This document shows, piece by piece, positions 16,592 through 26,635 of a stretch of 64,000 nt of DNA (within the stretch, counting starts at the first letter, position 1; each line of letters opens with the position of its first letter). Below the pieces are notes generated by a model. That model ran no database searches and was not told where the DNA came from. It was given only the letters and a program-made list of their open reading frames with translations. Source of the stretch: JAVVEG01 sp032251455. Lineage in GTDB: Bacteria; Pseudomonadota; Gammaproteobacteria; Pseudomonadales; Pseudohongiellaceae. The stretch covers positions 1 to 64,000 of the forward strand of contig JAVVEG010000008.1 of the NCBI GenBank assembly GCA_032251455.1. Reading direction: 5' to 3'. Both the position numbers and the translations under genes were made by a program.

Positions 16592-18739
16592 ATGACAGCA
16601 CCACGGCATCTGTTTTCCTATCCCCGATACTGGGCCGAATGTTTTGGCACGGCACCCTATCTGCCCATGTCGCGGGCCGAGATGGACCAATTGGGCTGGG
16701 ACAGCTGCGATATCATCATCGTCACTGCCGATGCCTATGTCGACCACCCCAGTTTTGGTATGGCTGTGATTGGCCGTCTGCTGGAAGCCCAGGGTTTTCG
16801 CGTCGGAATCATCGCCCAACCAGCCTGGGATTCAGCCGAAGCATTCAAACAACTGGGTGAACCTACGCTCTTTTTTGGTGTCACCGGCGGCAATATGGAT
16901 TCCCTGATCAACCGCTACACGGCTGATCTGCGCATTCGCAGTGATGATGCCTACACCCCTGATGCTGCGCCGGGCAAGCGTCCTGACCGCTCGGTCATTG
17001 TCTACAGCCAGCGTTGCCGGGAAGCCTATTACCATGTCCCCATCGTCATCGGTGGCATCGAGGCCAGCCTGCGCCGTATCGCCCAGTATGATTACTGGAG
17101 CGACAAGGTACGCAAATCCGTGTTGATCGACTCTGGCGCTGATATCTTGCTGTACGGCAATGCGGAAAGGGCTCTGGTTGAATTAAGTCATCAAGTAGCC
17201 AACGGGCGAAAAATCAGCGAGATCAATGATCTGCGTGGTACTGCCATCATCCGCAACAGCATCCCCGAAGGCTGGACCGAGATTGATTCCACCCGTATCG
17301 ACTGGCCCAGCCGCATCGAGCAAATGCCTAACCCGTATGATTATCCGCACGACACCAAGCCGGAGACCGCAGCGACAACTCTGGCGGCGGCAACTCCCGC
17401 GACAAACCAGCCATCAACTCAAAACGAAACCCAGCCACTGCGCATCATCCCCATGCCGCTGCAGCGCAAGAGTGAGCTTGATTCGGCCCATACCTATATC
17501 CGCCTGCCTGCCTTCAACAAGGTGCGCAACGATCCTGCCCTGTATGCGCATGCCTCTCGCATTCTTCATCAGGAATCCAACCCGCATAACGCCAAGGTGC
17601 TGGTACAAAAACACGGTACCCGTGAAATCTGGGTCAACCCGCCTCCCATACCGCTGGAAACCGACGAGATGGATGGGGTCTTTGACCTGCCCTATCAGCG
17701 CCGGCCGCATCCGGTCTATGGCAGTGCCCGTATCCCGGCCTATGACATGATCAAGACATCAGTCAATATCATGCGGGGCTGTTTTGGCGGCTGTACATTC
17801 TGCTCGATCACCGAACATGAAGGTCGCATCATTCAAAGCCGTTCGGAAGAATCCATTCTGCGCGAGATCGAGAAAATCCGCGACCAGGTTCCCGGCTTTA
17901 CCGGCACCATTTCAGACCTCGGTGGCCCGACCGCCAATATGTACAAACTGAACTGTAAATCCGCCGACATACAAAAGAACTGCAAACGCCTGTCCTGCGT
18001 CTACCCGACCATCTGCCAACACCTGAATACCGATCACCAGCCGACCACCCAGCTTTATCGCAAGGCACGCAGCCTGCCCGGTATCAAGCGCGTCGCCATT
18101 GCTTCCGGTCTGCGCTACGACCTGGCCCTGAAGGACCCCGAATACATCGAGGAGCTGGTGACCCACCATGTCGGCGGCTATCTGAAAATCGCGCCCGAGC
18201 ACAGCGAAGACAAGACCCTGGCCAAGATGATGAAACCCTCCATCAACGCCTACGATGAATTCAAGATCCTGTTTGACAAATTTTCTGCCAAGGCCGGCAA
18301 GAAACAATACCTGATCCCCTATTTCATTGCGGCCCACCCTGGGTCCGATGATGAAGACATGATGAATCTGGGGCTGTGGCTGAAGCAGCACAAATTCAAG
18401 CCGGATCAGGTACAGACCTTTTACCCCTCTCCCATGGCACTGGCCACCGCCATGTATTACTCCGGCAAAAATCCGCTGAAGAAAGTCACCTACAAGAGCG
18501 AAACCGTCAGTGTCTGCAAGGACATCACCCAGCGCCGCTTGCAGAAAGCATTCCTGCGCTACCATGATGAAAAGAACTGGCCCTTGCTGCGCACTGCGCT
18601 CAAAAGCATGGGCCGGGAAGACCTGATTGGTGACGGCCCCAGGCATCTGGTTCCAGCGGCAACAAATCCAAAGCGCAACTGGAGTGGCAAACCGGCAGGT
18701 GGCAAGGGGTCTGGCCGCGTTGCTCGCAAAAGGCGCTGA
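16592..18739 (+). CDS. ygiQ: YgiQ-family radical SAM protein
   Basis: The 715-residue protein has the YgiQ N-terminal domain (from about residue 30, [20 protein letters not shown]), then a radical SAM core with the cluster motif CFGGCTFC (CxxxCxxC) near residue 396, and a C-terminal YgiQ-specific segment. Length and order match the family; its function is unknown. A low-complexity Ala/Thr/Gln insert (about residues 258-285) splits the region before the SAM core. The ATG lacks a clear ribosome binding site; a TATAAT at 16538-16543 may be its -10 element. Confidence 0.9.
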   Translation: MTAPRHLFSYPRYWAECFGTAPYLPMSRAEMDQLGWDSCDIIIVTADAYVDHPSFGMAVIGRLLEAQGFRVGIIAQPAWDSAEAFKQLGEPTLFFGVTGGNMDSLINRYTADLRIRSDDAYTPDAAPGKRPDRSVIVYSQRCREAYYHVPIVIGGIEASLRRIAQYDYWSDKVRKSVLIDSGADILLYGNAERALVELSHQVANGRKISEINDLRGTAIIRNSIPEGWTEIDSTRIDWPSRIEQMPNPYDYPHDTKPETAATTLAAATPATNQPSTQNETQPLRIIPMPLQRKSELDSAHTYIRLPAFNKVRNDPALYAHASRILHQESNPHNAKVLVQKHGTREIWVNPPPIPLETDEMDGVFDLPYQRRPHPVYGSARIPAYDMIKTSVNIMRGCFGGCTFCSITEHEGRIIQSRSEESILREIEKIRDQVPGFTGTISDLGGPTANMYKLNCKSADIQKNCKRLSCVYPTICQHLNTDHQPTTQLYRKARSLPGIKRVAIASGLRYDLALKDPEYIEELVTHHVGGYLKIAPEHSEDKTLAKMMKPSINAYDEFKILFDKFSAKAGKKQYLIPYFIAAHPGSDDEDMMNLGLWLKQHKFKPDQVQTFYPSPMALATAMYYSGKNPLKKVTYKSETVSVCKDITQRRLQKAFLRYHDEKNWPLLRTALKSMGREDLIGDGPRHLVPAATNPKRNWSGKPAGGKGSGRVARKRR

Positions 18740-18799
18740 CTTATTCGGAGCCCCCTTGGGGTGATTTCCTGAAATTATTCAAAACCGCATCTTTATTTG

Positions 18800-18828
18800 T
18801 TGCAAATGAGAATGGTTCTCTTTATGAT
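18800..18828 (+). promoter_or_regulatory. Sigma-70 promoter with Fur box in the spacer
   Basis: TTGCAA (18800-18805) and TATGAT (18823-18828) are separated by exactly 17 bp. The spacer contains AAATGAGAATGGTTCTCTTT with arms GAGAA/TTCTC, which resembles a Fur box. It precedes the TonB receptor by 60 bp, so Fur-iron would block the promoter directly. Confidence 0.75.
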
Positions 18829-18888
18829 TCGCTAACATATTATCACCACTTGGCGAAAACCCTCATAAAGAAGTACGGAGAACCCTTG

Positions 18889-21060
18889 ATGCAATCCTTG
18901 CCCAACCGCTTGAATACCTCTTATTCCAACCGCAAGCACTTGCGCCTGAGCATTGCCCTCATCATGCTCGGCCATGTGGCTGCCCCCGCCTTTGCTGCCG
19001 AAGAAATGCTGATCATTGGTTCCCGGGAAGATGCACGCCGGGTTGCCGGCTCCGGCTCGGTAATCAGCAGGGAGCAGATTCACCAGGAAGCAGCCAACGA
19101 CATCAATCAGTTGTTGAAGACCGTGCCGGGCCTCTATATCCGTGAAGAAGATGGTGCCGGGCTGCGACCCAATATCGGCATTCGTGGAGCAACCTCCGAG
19201 CGCAGCAGCAAGATTACCGTGATGGAGGATGGGGTCATGGTATCGCCGGCGCCCTATTCTGATCCGGCTGCCTATTATTTTCCGACTGCACTGCGTCAGA
19301 ATGCGGTGGAGGTTCTGAAAGGCGCCCCGTTGTTGCGCTATGGACCACAGACAACAGGCGGCGTCATCAATCTGGTCTCAACCCCCATTCCTCAACAATT
19401 GGGTGGCTCCCTGGAAGTCAGCGGCGATCATCGCGGCTCCAATGACGTGCATGGTTGGGTAGGCAGTCAGCAAGGACAATGGAGCTGGCTGGTAGAGACA
19501 GCACAAAGAAATGGAGAAGGTTTCAAGGATGTTGACCGCAGCAATAATGAAGGTGGCTTTCTGATCGAGGACTATCTGGCCAAATTGGGCTGGCAATCTG
19601 CCGGTGATGGCCCACAGCAGCAACTGCAATTGAAGGTACAATACTCGGAGGAAGTCTCCGATGAAACCTATCTGGGCCTGACCGATGTGGATTTTTCCAG
19701 GGATGAGAACCGTCGTTATGGGATGTCCGACATCGATGAGATGGAAAATCGTCACAGCAGCATCCAGTTGAATTATGCCATTGAGCTGAGCGACACGCTT
19801 CGTCTGAGTGCTGTTGCCTATGACAACAACTTTTCCCGCAACTGGTTCAAACTGGATGGTGGCTCCGCTTTCATCGATGCGGCCAACCGCGGCGATACCG
19901 AAGCCCAGGAAATTCTTGCCGGCACCAGGGATGTTGCTGGTTTGCGCTACAAACACAACAACCGTGATTATGAATCAACCGGTCTGGAACTCAACCTGGA
20001 GATTGCTGCCGGCAATCATCAGCTTGACGTGGGTGCCAGAACGCATGAAGACAGCAGCGACCGTTTTCAGCCGGTTGAAATCTATGATCAGGTCGATGGT
20101 GCTCTGGTTTTCCAGCGACTGGTATTGCCTGGGCAAAGTGACAACCGCAAATCGGAGTCCGATGCGTTCAGCGCCTGGTTGATTGATGACTGGCAGGTGA
20201 ACGAAAAGCTCAAGCTGACGGCAGCTCTTCGTTATGAGGATGTTGAATCCGACGAAGTGCGTTACGGCAACCCGCAAAGAAGCACTCTCGGCAGCACCCG
20301 GAGCAATGACAGCAGTGAATGGCTGCCCGGATTGTCATTCACCTATGACGTCTCTGAACAGGTCCAATTGCTGGCAGGGGTACATCGGGGTTTCTCTCCT
20401 CTTGGCGGCAGCGCAACCCGGGAGGAAGACCCGGAAACCAGCAATAACTGGGAGGCCGGAATCCGCTACAACAACGGCAGCTGGTTTCTTGAAACCATCG
20501 GTTTTTACAGCGACTTCTCCGAAAAAGTCGAAAATTGTTCGCTGGCAAGCCCTTGCAGTGATGGCAGCACATCGGGCACCTTCACCACCGGCGAAGCAGT
20601 CATCCAGGGTGTTGAGTTTCAGGCCAGCCGTCTGTTTTCCTTTAATCGTTTCCGTTTGCCCCTGGATATCAGTTACACCTGGACCGATGCTGAAATCAGT
20701 CGGGACAATGCCATTACTGGTGTAACCGACGGCGACGAGCTCAAGGATGTGCCAGAGCATGTCTACAGTATCCGTACCGGATTGGAGCATGACAGCGGCT
20801 GGAACAATTATCTGGTCGCCAAGTATGTGGATGAACAGTGTTCACGGGTCGGCTGCAACCGAGATACATCCGGTTTTGCTGCCACCGATTCCGTACTGGT
20901 GTTTGATCTGATCAGTCGTTATACGCTGCGCGACAATCTGGAAATATTCCTCAAGATCGAAAATCTGTTTGATGAACAGGAAATCGTTTCACGAGACCCA
21001 GACGGGGCCAGACCCAACAAACCACGCACTGGTTCACTTGGCCTGGCTTATTCATTCTAA
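18889..21060 (+). CDS. TonB-dependent outer-membrane receptor, FecA-like
   Basis: The 723-residue receptor has a signal peptide (hydrophobic LRLSIALIMLGHVAAPAFA), a plug domain (about residues 35-155, with LLKTVPGLYIREEDGAGLRPNIGIRG-like text and APLLRYGPQTTGGVINLVST) and a 22-strand-type barrel ending in SLGLAYSF with terminal Phe. A TonB-box-like EMLIIGSRE follows the signal. There is no N-terminal signalling domain, so it is not of the FecA-FecI transducing kind. Start ATG at 18889 is preceded by ACGGAG. A Fur-box promoter lies upstream, indicating ferric-siderophore or ferric-citrate uptake. Confidence 0.92.
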   Translation: MQSLPNRLNTSYSNRKHLRLSIALIMLGHVAAPAFAAEEMLIIGSREDARRVAGSGSVISREQIHQEAANDINQLLKTVPGLYIREEDGAGLRPNIGIRGATSERSSKITVMEDGVMVSPAPYSDPAAYYFPTALRQNAVEVLKGAPLLRYGPQTTGGVINLVSTPIPQQLGGSLEVSGDHRGSNDVHGWVGSQQGQWSWLVETAQRNGEGFKDVDRSNNEGGFLIEDYLAKLGWQSAGDGPQQQLQLKVQYSEEVSDETYLGLTDVDFSRDENRRYGMSDIDEMENRHSSIQLNYAIELSDTLRLSAVAYDNNFSRNWFKLDGGSAFIDAANRGDTEAQEILAGTRDVAGLRYKHNNRDYESTGLELNLEIAAGNHQLDVGARTHEDSSDRFQPVEIYDQVDGALVFQRLVLPGQSDNRKSESDAFSAWLIDDWQVNEKLKLTAALRYEDVESDEVRYGNPQRSTLGSTRSNDSSEWLPGLSFTYDVSEQVQLLAGVHRGFSPLGGSATREEDPETSNNWEAGIRYNNGSWFLETIGFYSDFSEKVENCSLASPCSDGSTSGTFTTGEAVIQGVEFQASRLFSFNRFRLPLDISYTWTDAEISRDNAITGVTDGDELKDVPEHVYSIRTGLEHDSGWNNYLVAKYVDEQCSRVGCNRDTSGFAATDSVLVFDLISRYTLRDNLEIFLKIENLFDEQEIVSRDPDGARPNKPRTGSLGLAYSF

Positions 21061-21072
21061 GGAGACTCTGAA

Positions 21073-23412
21073 TCACTGGTCGCGCTTGTTTTTCAAGGCT
21101 TGTTCGAACAGCGTGGCCATGGTTCCAGTCTGACGTTTATTGAGCGCGGCAGCGGCAAAATCCTTTTTGCGCTTTTCTTCGCCGGCATTTCGATTCCTGT
21201 CTGAATCTCTATTGCCTGCGGCCCTTGATTCAGCGGTGGATTCCTGTAGACGCATGGTCAGGGCAATGCGTTTTCGTTGTGGATCCACCTCCTGCACCCT
21301 GACCCGGACGATATCGCCTGCTTTCACCACATCGTGCGGTGAGGTCACGAATTTTTCAGCCAGGCAGGAAATGTGTACCAGACCATCCTGGTGTACGCCT
21401 ACATCCACGAAGGCACCAAAATTGGTGACATTTGTCACTGTACCCTCCAGCACCATGCCCACTTGCAGATCACTCAACTTTTCCACCCCGGCTTTCAGCG
21501 TCGCGGTCTTGAATTCAGGCCGAGGGTCACGACCCGGTTTTTCCAGCTCCTTGATGATATCGATGACTGTTGGCAAGCCAAACCCGTCGCTAACGTAATC
21601 CTGGGGGTTCAGACTGCGCAAGAACGCCGTATCCCCGATGATGGAAGCAATTTCGCGCTGGTTTTTCTTTGCTATCTGTGCCACAACCCCATAAGACTCC
21701 GGATGCACAGCAGAGGCATCCAGCGGGTTGCTGCTGTTGCGTATACGCAGGAATCCGGCAGCCTGTTCAAAGGATTTCTCACCAAAACGTGGCACTTTTT
21801 TCAACTCTGAGCGACTTTTGAAAGCGCCGTGCGCATTGCGGAAATCGATAATATTGTTGACCAGGCTCTGATTCAAGCCGGACACCCGTTTCAATAAAGG
21901 CACAGACGCCGAGTTGACATCCACCCCAACGGCATTGACACAATCCTCTACTACGGCATCCAGACTCCTGGCCAGCTTCACCTGACTGACATCATGCTGG
22001 TATTGCCCCACACCAATGGACTGGGGATCTATCTTGACCAGTTCGGAGAGTGGGTCCTGCAGTCTTCTGGCAATCGACACCGCACCTCGTATGGTCACGT
22101 CCAGATCAGGGAATTCCAGAGCGGCAAGTTCGGACGCCGAATAGACCGATGCGCCAGCCTCATTGACCATGACCTTTTTCAGTTTGAACTGCGGAAAAGC
22201 CTGCATGAAATCAGCAACAAACTGGTCAGTTTCCCGCGATGCGGTGCCATTGCCTATGCTGATCAGTTCAACCTGATATCGCTCACATAAATCCCGCAAG
22301 ACCAGTGTTGCTTCCTTTATCTTGAATTGTGGAGCCGTGGGATAGATGGCTGCATGATCCAGCACTTTGCCGGTTTTATCGACCACCGACAGCTTGACTC
22401 CAGTGCGCAGGCCAGGATCAAGGCCTATTGTCACTTTTTCACCGGCAGGTGCTGCCAACAGCAGGTCTTTCACATTTCTGGCAAAGACCTCTATCGCATC
22501 ATTCTCGGCACGTTCACGCACCTGGGTCAAAAAATCGGTTTGCAGATGAGTCTGCAGTTTGATGCGCCAGGCCCAGCGTACCACTTCCTGTAACCAGGCA
22601 TCGGCAGGACGATTCTGCTCACTGATTTGCCAGTAACTGGCAATGAGATTTTCACAGGGATGTGCCTGACCAGCGGCCAACTCCTGTGCCTCCGGCAGAT
22701 CAACTCTGATCTGCAACATGCCTTCCTTGCGGGCACGAAACAGGGCCATTGCCCGATGTGACGGTATCTTTGTCAGGGCTTCGGAGAAATCAAAGTAGTC
22801 ACGATACTTGCTGCCTTCCTGCTCCTTGCCTTCAACCACGCTGGCAATCATGTGCGCGCGTTGCCAGAAATAGTCTCTGAGCCGGGCCAGCAGAGCCGCC
22901 TCCTCGCTGAACTTTTCCATCAATATCTGTCGGGCCCCATCCAGAGCCGTCTTGCAATCGGTGATCTGATGTTCCGTATTCAGATACTGTGCGGCTTCTT
23001 TTTCCGGATCCAGACCAGGATCGGCATACAGTGCCTCGGCCAAAGGCTGCAAACCCGCCTCACGCGCAATCTGAGCCCTGGTACGGCGCTTTGGCTTGAA
23101 CGGCAGATACAGGTCTTCAAGTTCGGTCTTGGTCCCGGCTGCCGTTATTTTTTGCTTCAGTTCAGGCGTCAGTTGTTCCTGTTCGGCAATACTCTTCAGG
23201 ATGGCAGCGCGACGCTCGTCCAACTCCCGCAGATAGTGCAGTCGCTCCTGCAATTTTCGCAGTTGCGTATCATCCAGCCCTCCGGTGACTTCCTTGCGGT
23301 AGCGTGAAATAAAAGGGACAGTCGCTCCCTCATCCAGCAGTTTTACGGCGGCATCAACCTGGCGGGGGGTAGCGGAAATTTCCTGGGCAATCTGATCAAA
23401 AAGTTGGGACAT
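21073..23412 (-). CDS. tex: Tex-family RNA-binding transcription accessory protein
   Basis: The 779-residue protein has the Tex order: an N-terminal helical domain (SQLFDQIAQEISATPRQVDAA), a YqgF-like domain (VTIGLDPGLRTGVKLSVVDKTG, about residue 330), helix-hairpin-helix repeats (NAVGVDVNSASVPLLKRVSG and FGEKSFEQAAGFLRI) and a C-terminal S1 domain (GTVTNVTNFGAFVDVGVHQDGLVHIS, about residues 655-725). The basic tail is typical. Tex binds nucleic acids and affects transcription and stress responses. The TonB receptor gene ends 12 bp away, convergent. Confidence 0.96.
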   Translation of the reverse strand: MSQLFDQIAQEISATPRQVDAAVKLLDEGATVPFISRYRKEVTGGLDDTQLRKLQERLHYLRELDERRAAILKSIAEQEQLTPELKQKITAAGTKTELEDLYLPFKPKRRTRAQIAREAGLQPLAEALYADPGLDPEKEAAQYLNTEHQITDCKTALDGARQILMEKFSEEAALLARLRDYFWQRAHMIASVVEGKEQEGSKYRDYFDFSEALTKIPSHRAMALFRARKEGMLQIRVDLPEAQELAAGQAHPCENLIASYWQISEQNRPADAWLQEVVRWAWRIKLQTHLQTDFLTQVRERAENDAIEVFARNVKDLLLAAPAGEKVTIGLDPGLRTGVKLSVVDKTGKVLDHAAIYPTAPQFKIKEATLVLRDLCERYQVELISIGNGTASRETDQFVADFMQAFPQFKLKKVMVNEAGASVYSASELAALEFPDLDVTIRGAVSIARRLQDPLSELVKIDPQSIGVGQYQHDVSQVKLARSLDAVVEDCVNAVGVDVNSASVPLLKRVSGLNQSLVNNIIDFRNAHGAFKSRSELKKVPRFGEKSFEQAAGFLRIRNSSNPLDASAVHPESYGVVAQIAKKNQREIASIIGDTAFLRSLNPQDYVSDGFGLPTVIDIIKELEKPGRDPRPEFKTATLKAGVEKLSDLQVGMVLEGTVTNVTNFGAFVDVGVHQDGLVHISCLAEKFVTSPHDVVKAGDIVRVRVQEVDPQRKRIALTMRLQESTAESRAAGNRDSDRNRNAGEEKRKKDFAAAALNKRQTGTMATLFEQALKNKRDQ

Positions 23413-23436
23413 GATTTTCTCGGCAGCTCAACAGCC

Positions 23437-24237
23437 TCATTCGGAATCAAGACTCTTCTCATCCTGATTATTGCGTTTATCCAAAGCAAACTGCATATGT
23501 GTCAACAAACCACGCAGAATGCTTATTTCCATGCGATCGGGACGAATGCGGGAGAACAGGCGCCGCATCCGCAACATCAGCAGGCGGGGATTATCAGGAT
23601 CATGGAAGTTCAGATCAATCATTACCTGCTCCAGATGGGCATAGAAATATTCCATCTGCTCACTGTTTGCCTTGATGACATCCCAGTATTCCGTTTCGGG
23701 TTCAGCATCAGCTGCACGTTGATAACCCTGTTCCTGCTGCATCATGGCCAGTCTCACTTCATAGCAGATAAGCAGCACGGCAGCCGCCAGATTCAAGGAA
23801 CTGTATTGCTCGTCAGCCGGTATCTGCACATGGAAATGGCACAGCTGCAATTCTTCATTGCTGAGCCCGGTATCCTCTCTGCCAAAAACCAGGGCCACCT
23901 TGTTGCCTTTGTTTTCGGCTACCACTTTTTGGGCACATTGTGTCGGACTGAGTACCGGCCAGGGTATCCGCCGCGAGCGCGCACTGGCACCAATGACCAA
24001 AGCACAGTCTGCCACCGCCTTTTGCAGGGTATCGCTGATCTGGGCATTATCGAGGATATCCAGAGCTGCCTTGGCTCGACCGACCGCAACACCGCTGGGA
24101 AAGTCCCGGGGCGCCACCAGATGCAGATGCTGCAGCCCCATGTTCTTCATGGCACGGGCAGTGGCGCCAATATTGCCTGGATGTGAAGTGTTCACCAGCA
24201 CAATACGAATATTTCCGAAATCCAGAGTCTGCGTCAA
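23437..24237 (-). CDS. trmJ: TrmJ-like tRNA 2'-O-methyltransferase
   Basis: The 266-residue SPOUT-class methyltransferase has motif NIRIVLVNTSHPGNIGATARAMKNMG at its N-terminus, VALVFGREDTGLSNEEL in the middle and the knot-forming PADEQYSSLNLAAAVLLICYE. This is the TrmJ pattern (2'-O-methylation of tRNA position 32). The start is TTG at 24237, chosen because GGGAG sits 7 bp upstream; no ATG would keep the conserved N-terminus. A TATAAT about 40 bp upstream is a plausible -10. It diverges from suhB, the usual neighbour in gammaproteobacteria. Confidence 0.92.
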   Translation of the reverse strand: MTQTLDFGNIRIVLVNTSHPGNIGATARAMKNMGLQHLHLVAPRDFPSGVAVGRAKAALDILDNAQISDTLQKAVADCALVIGASARSRRIPWPVLSPTQCAQKVVAENKGNKVALVFGREDTGLSNEELQLCHFHVQIPADEQYSSLNLAAAVLLICYEVRLAMMQQEQGYQRAADAEPETEYWDVIKANSEQMEYFYAHLEQVMIDLNFHDPDNPRLLMLRMRRLFSRIRPDRMEISILRGLLTHMQFALDKRNNQDEKSLDSE

Positions 24238-24461
24238 CGTAAAGCTCCCATGGTGGCTAAAATCGAATCGGGGCCAGGATTATAACAGCAAGCATGCTCA
24301 TCGAAACCAGCGTTGCACCAGGACGGTCAGACAAATGAGCTGTCGTGTACAGAATAATTCCTTATTGCAGATCCACACAAAGATGTTAAGGACGACAACA
24401 AGCCAATTTGCTATGATTGCCGGCCATCAATCATTCATCGCACTGGAACCCAGACAGCACC

Positions 24462-25244
24462 ATGCATGCACTAGTCAATATCGCCCTGCGCGCGGCCCGC
24501 GATGCCGCTGAAGTCATAGCCCGCCACAGCGAGAGGCTGGACAGGATCAGATCCATCGAAGTGGCGCCAGGACAAAGCATCAGTTCCATGGAACGTGATG
24601 CCGAGCGCAGCATCCTTTATCATCTGCAAAAAGCGTATCCGGATTACAGTATCGAGTCACGCCTATCGGGTAGCTTGCCTGGCAAGGACACTATCAACAC
24701 CTGGATAATCGATCCCTTGCAGGGCCACCACAATGCCAACAAGGGTTATGGTCATTTTTGTGTTTCCATCGCTCTGAAATCCGGCAACCGGGTAAACCAT
24801 GCCGTGGTGTTGAACCCCCTGACACGAGAAGAGTTCACTGCCAGCAGGGGCAATGGCGCACAGCTCAATGCGGGCAGACTGCGCGGCAGCAGCAGGGACA
24901 AACTGGAGGCTGCTTTCATCGGTCTGGATACCTGTGATGAGAACCCCAATGAGCGCAACACTCAGCTCGAGCTGCAAAAAAAACTACAAGCGCTTGGATG
25001 TTATGTCCGTGCCAGCGGGTCTACTGCCCTGGATCTGGTCTATGCTGCAGCAGGCAAGCTTGATGCCGGCTGGTGCCTGCAAAGTGAACCCTGCGCCCTG
25101 CCCGCTGCCATTCTTGTTCTGCAAGAAGCCGGCGCATTGATCAGCGATCACACGGGCAACCCCGGATTTACCGACAGCAGGGAGCTGATCTACGGCAACC
25201 CGAAATGCTTCAAACAGATGTTGCAACTGAGGCAATCACTCTAA
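24462..25244 (+). CDS. suhB: SuhB homologue with degenerate phosphatase site
   Basis: The 260-residue protein aligns without shifts to E. coli SuhB as I recall it (N-terminal MHALVNIALRAAR; WIIDPLQG at 81-88; GSTALDL at 186-192) and sits divergent from trmJ like suhB. The inositol monophosphatase metal ligands are altered: E67 is Arg, D87 is Gln (DPLQG for DPLDG) and D212 is Ala (EPCAL for PWDFA); D84 remains. The GTTN loop is GHHN. Phosphatase activity is therefore very unlikely. In E. coli SuhB supports rRNA antitermination with Nus factors, and catalysis is reported as dispensable, so a retained non-catalytic role is the simplest reading. Confidence 0.88.
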   Translation: MHALVNIALRAARDAAEVIARHSERLDRIRSIEVAPGQSISSMERDAERSILYHLQKAYPDYSIESRLSGSLPGKDTINTWIIDPLQGHHNANKGYGHFCVSIALKSGNRVNHAVVLNPLTREEFTASRGNGAQLNAGRLRGSSRDKLEAAFIGLDTCDENPNERNTQLELQKKLQALGCYVRASGSTALDLVYAAAGKLDAGWCLQSEPCALPAAILVLQEAGALISDHTGNPGFTDSRELIYGNPKCFKQMLQLRQSL

Positions 25245-25276
25245 AATACACAGCCACATAACGATAACAAGATGCT

Positions 25277-26635
25277 ATGAATTCACGGCACAATCTGCTC
25301 GATGGAGAAATACCTGGCACCCTGACCAGAATGACCACACCCATGATTCTGGGCATGCTCATGATGTTCAGCTTCAATCTGGTCGATACTTTTTTTATCA
25401 GCATGATGGGCACAGAACCCCTTTCTGCCATCAGTTTCACCTTCCCTGTTACCTTCACCCTGTTGAGCCTGGCCATTGGCCTCAGCATCGGCACCTCTGC
25501 GGTGGTTGCCAAGCACCTTGGTCGTGGCGACCTGATCAAGGCCCGCCAGGCTTCCTCGGTGACCAGTTATGTTTCCATGGGGCTTGCCTTGCTGCTGGCT
25601 GTGCTGGGTTACTGGTTCATGGATGGCATTTTCCTGCTCCTGGGCGCTGCACCAGAGCTGTTGCCACAAATACGTGAGTACATGACCATCTGGTTGCTGA
25701 CCAGTACGCTACTGGTAGGAATCATCAGCGCCAACAGCGTATTGAGGGCTTCCGGCGATACCCGTACACCCAGCTTCATCATGGCTGGCGCCGGTTTCAT
25801 CAATGCCGCGCTTGATCCTCTGCTGATTTTTGGTTTGGGTCCCATTCCGGCAATGGGCATCAAGGGAGCAGCGATTGCAACCGCCATTTCCTGGATCATA
25901 GGCTTTATTTATCTGTTTTACGTACTGGCTTTTCAGCACAAACTGATTGACCGCAAACTGCCAAACCTGAATATCTTTCTCAGTTCAGCCAGGGAGATGT
26001 TGCGTATCGGCATCCCCGCATCGGGAGCCAATATGTTGACTCCGGTTGCTGCTGGAGTCATGACTGCGATTGCCGCCAGTTATGGCGAAGCAACCGTGGC
26101 CGCTTTCGGGGTGGGTTCACGCCTGGAATCCATTGCCAGCCTGTTGGTTCTTGCCTTGTCCACAACCCTGCCACCGTTCATCAGCCAGAATTTCGGAGCG
26201 GGCAAACTTGACCGGGTTCTGCAGTCATTTCGCATAGCAATACGTTTCGTTCTGTTCTGGCAGTTGGCCGTTTACCTGTTGATGGTCGTCTGTGCCAATC
26301 TGATCGCGGGCATTTTCAGCAGTGACCCCGAAGTCATCAGCGCCATTCGCCTGTTCATCTGGATTCTCCCGCTGGGGTACGGGCTGCAAGGTGTGGTTAT
26401 CCTCACCAACTCTGCACTCAATGCCCTGCATAAACCCATGCATGCACTTTATTTGAGTATTGCCCGCTTCTTTGTCTTCTATGTTCCGCTGGCCTGGCTG
26501 GGTAGTCTGGTTTTCGGACTCAACGGCTTTTTTGCCGGAGCAGTGCTCGGTAACCTGTTGATGGCAGCCATTGCCTGGCAATCTTTCAACAAGTTATTCA
26601 GCGGTGATCTCAAGGGCTTCGAAACAAGCTCCTGA
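25277..26635 (+). CDS. MATE-family efflux transporter
   Basis: The 452-residue protein has twelve transmembrane segments in two related halves. MATE-type elements include MTTPMILGMLMMFSFNLVDTFFISMMGTEP-like text at TM1, VLRASGDTRTP after TM4 and QNFGAGKLDRV in the second half. Such proteins export cationic drugs or metabolites using Na or proton gradients. It follows suhB by 32 bp and could be read with it. Its 3' end overlaps the convergent radical SAM gene by 26 bp. Confidence 0.93.
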   Translation: MNSRHNLLDGEIPGTLTRMTTPMILGMLMMFSFNLVDTFFISMMGTEPLSAISFTFPVTFTLLSLAIGLSIGTSAVVAKHLGRGDLIKARQASSVTSYVSMGLALLLAVLGYWFMDGIFLLLGAAPELLPQIREYMTIWLLTSTLLVGIISANSVLRASGDTRTPSFIMAGAGFINAALDPLLIFGLGPIPAMGIKGAAIATAISWIIGFIYLFYVLAFQHKLIDRKLPNLNIFLSSAREMLRIGIPASGANMLTPVAAGVMTAIAASYGEATVAAFGVGSRLESIASLLVLALSTTLPPFISQNFGAGKLDRVLQSFRIAIRFVLFWQLAVYLLMVVCANLIAGIFSSDPEVISAIRLFIWILPLGYGLQGVVILTNSALNALHKPMHALYLSIARFFVFYVPLAWLGSLVFGLNGFFAGAVLGNLLMAAIAWQSFNKLFSGDLKGFETSS

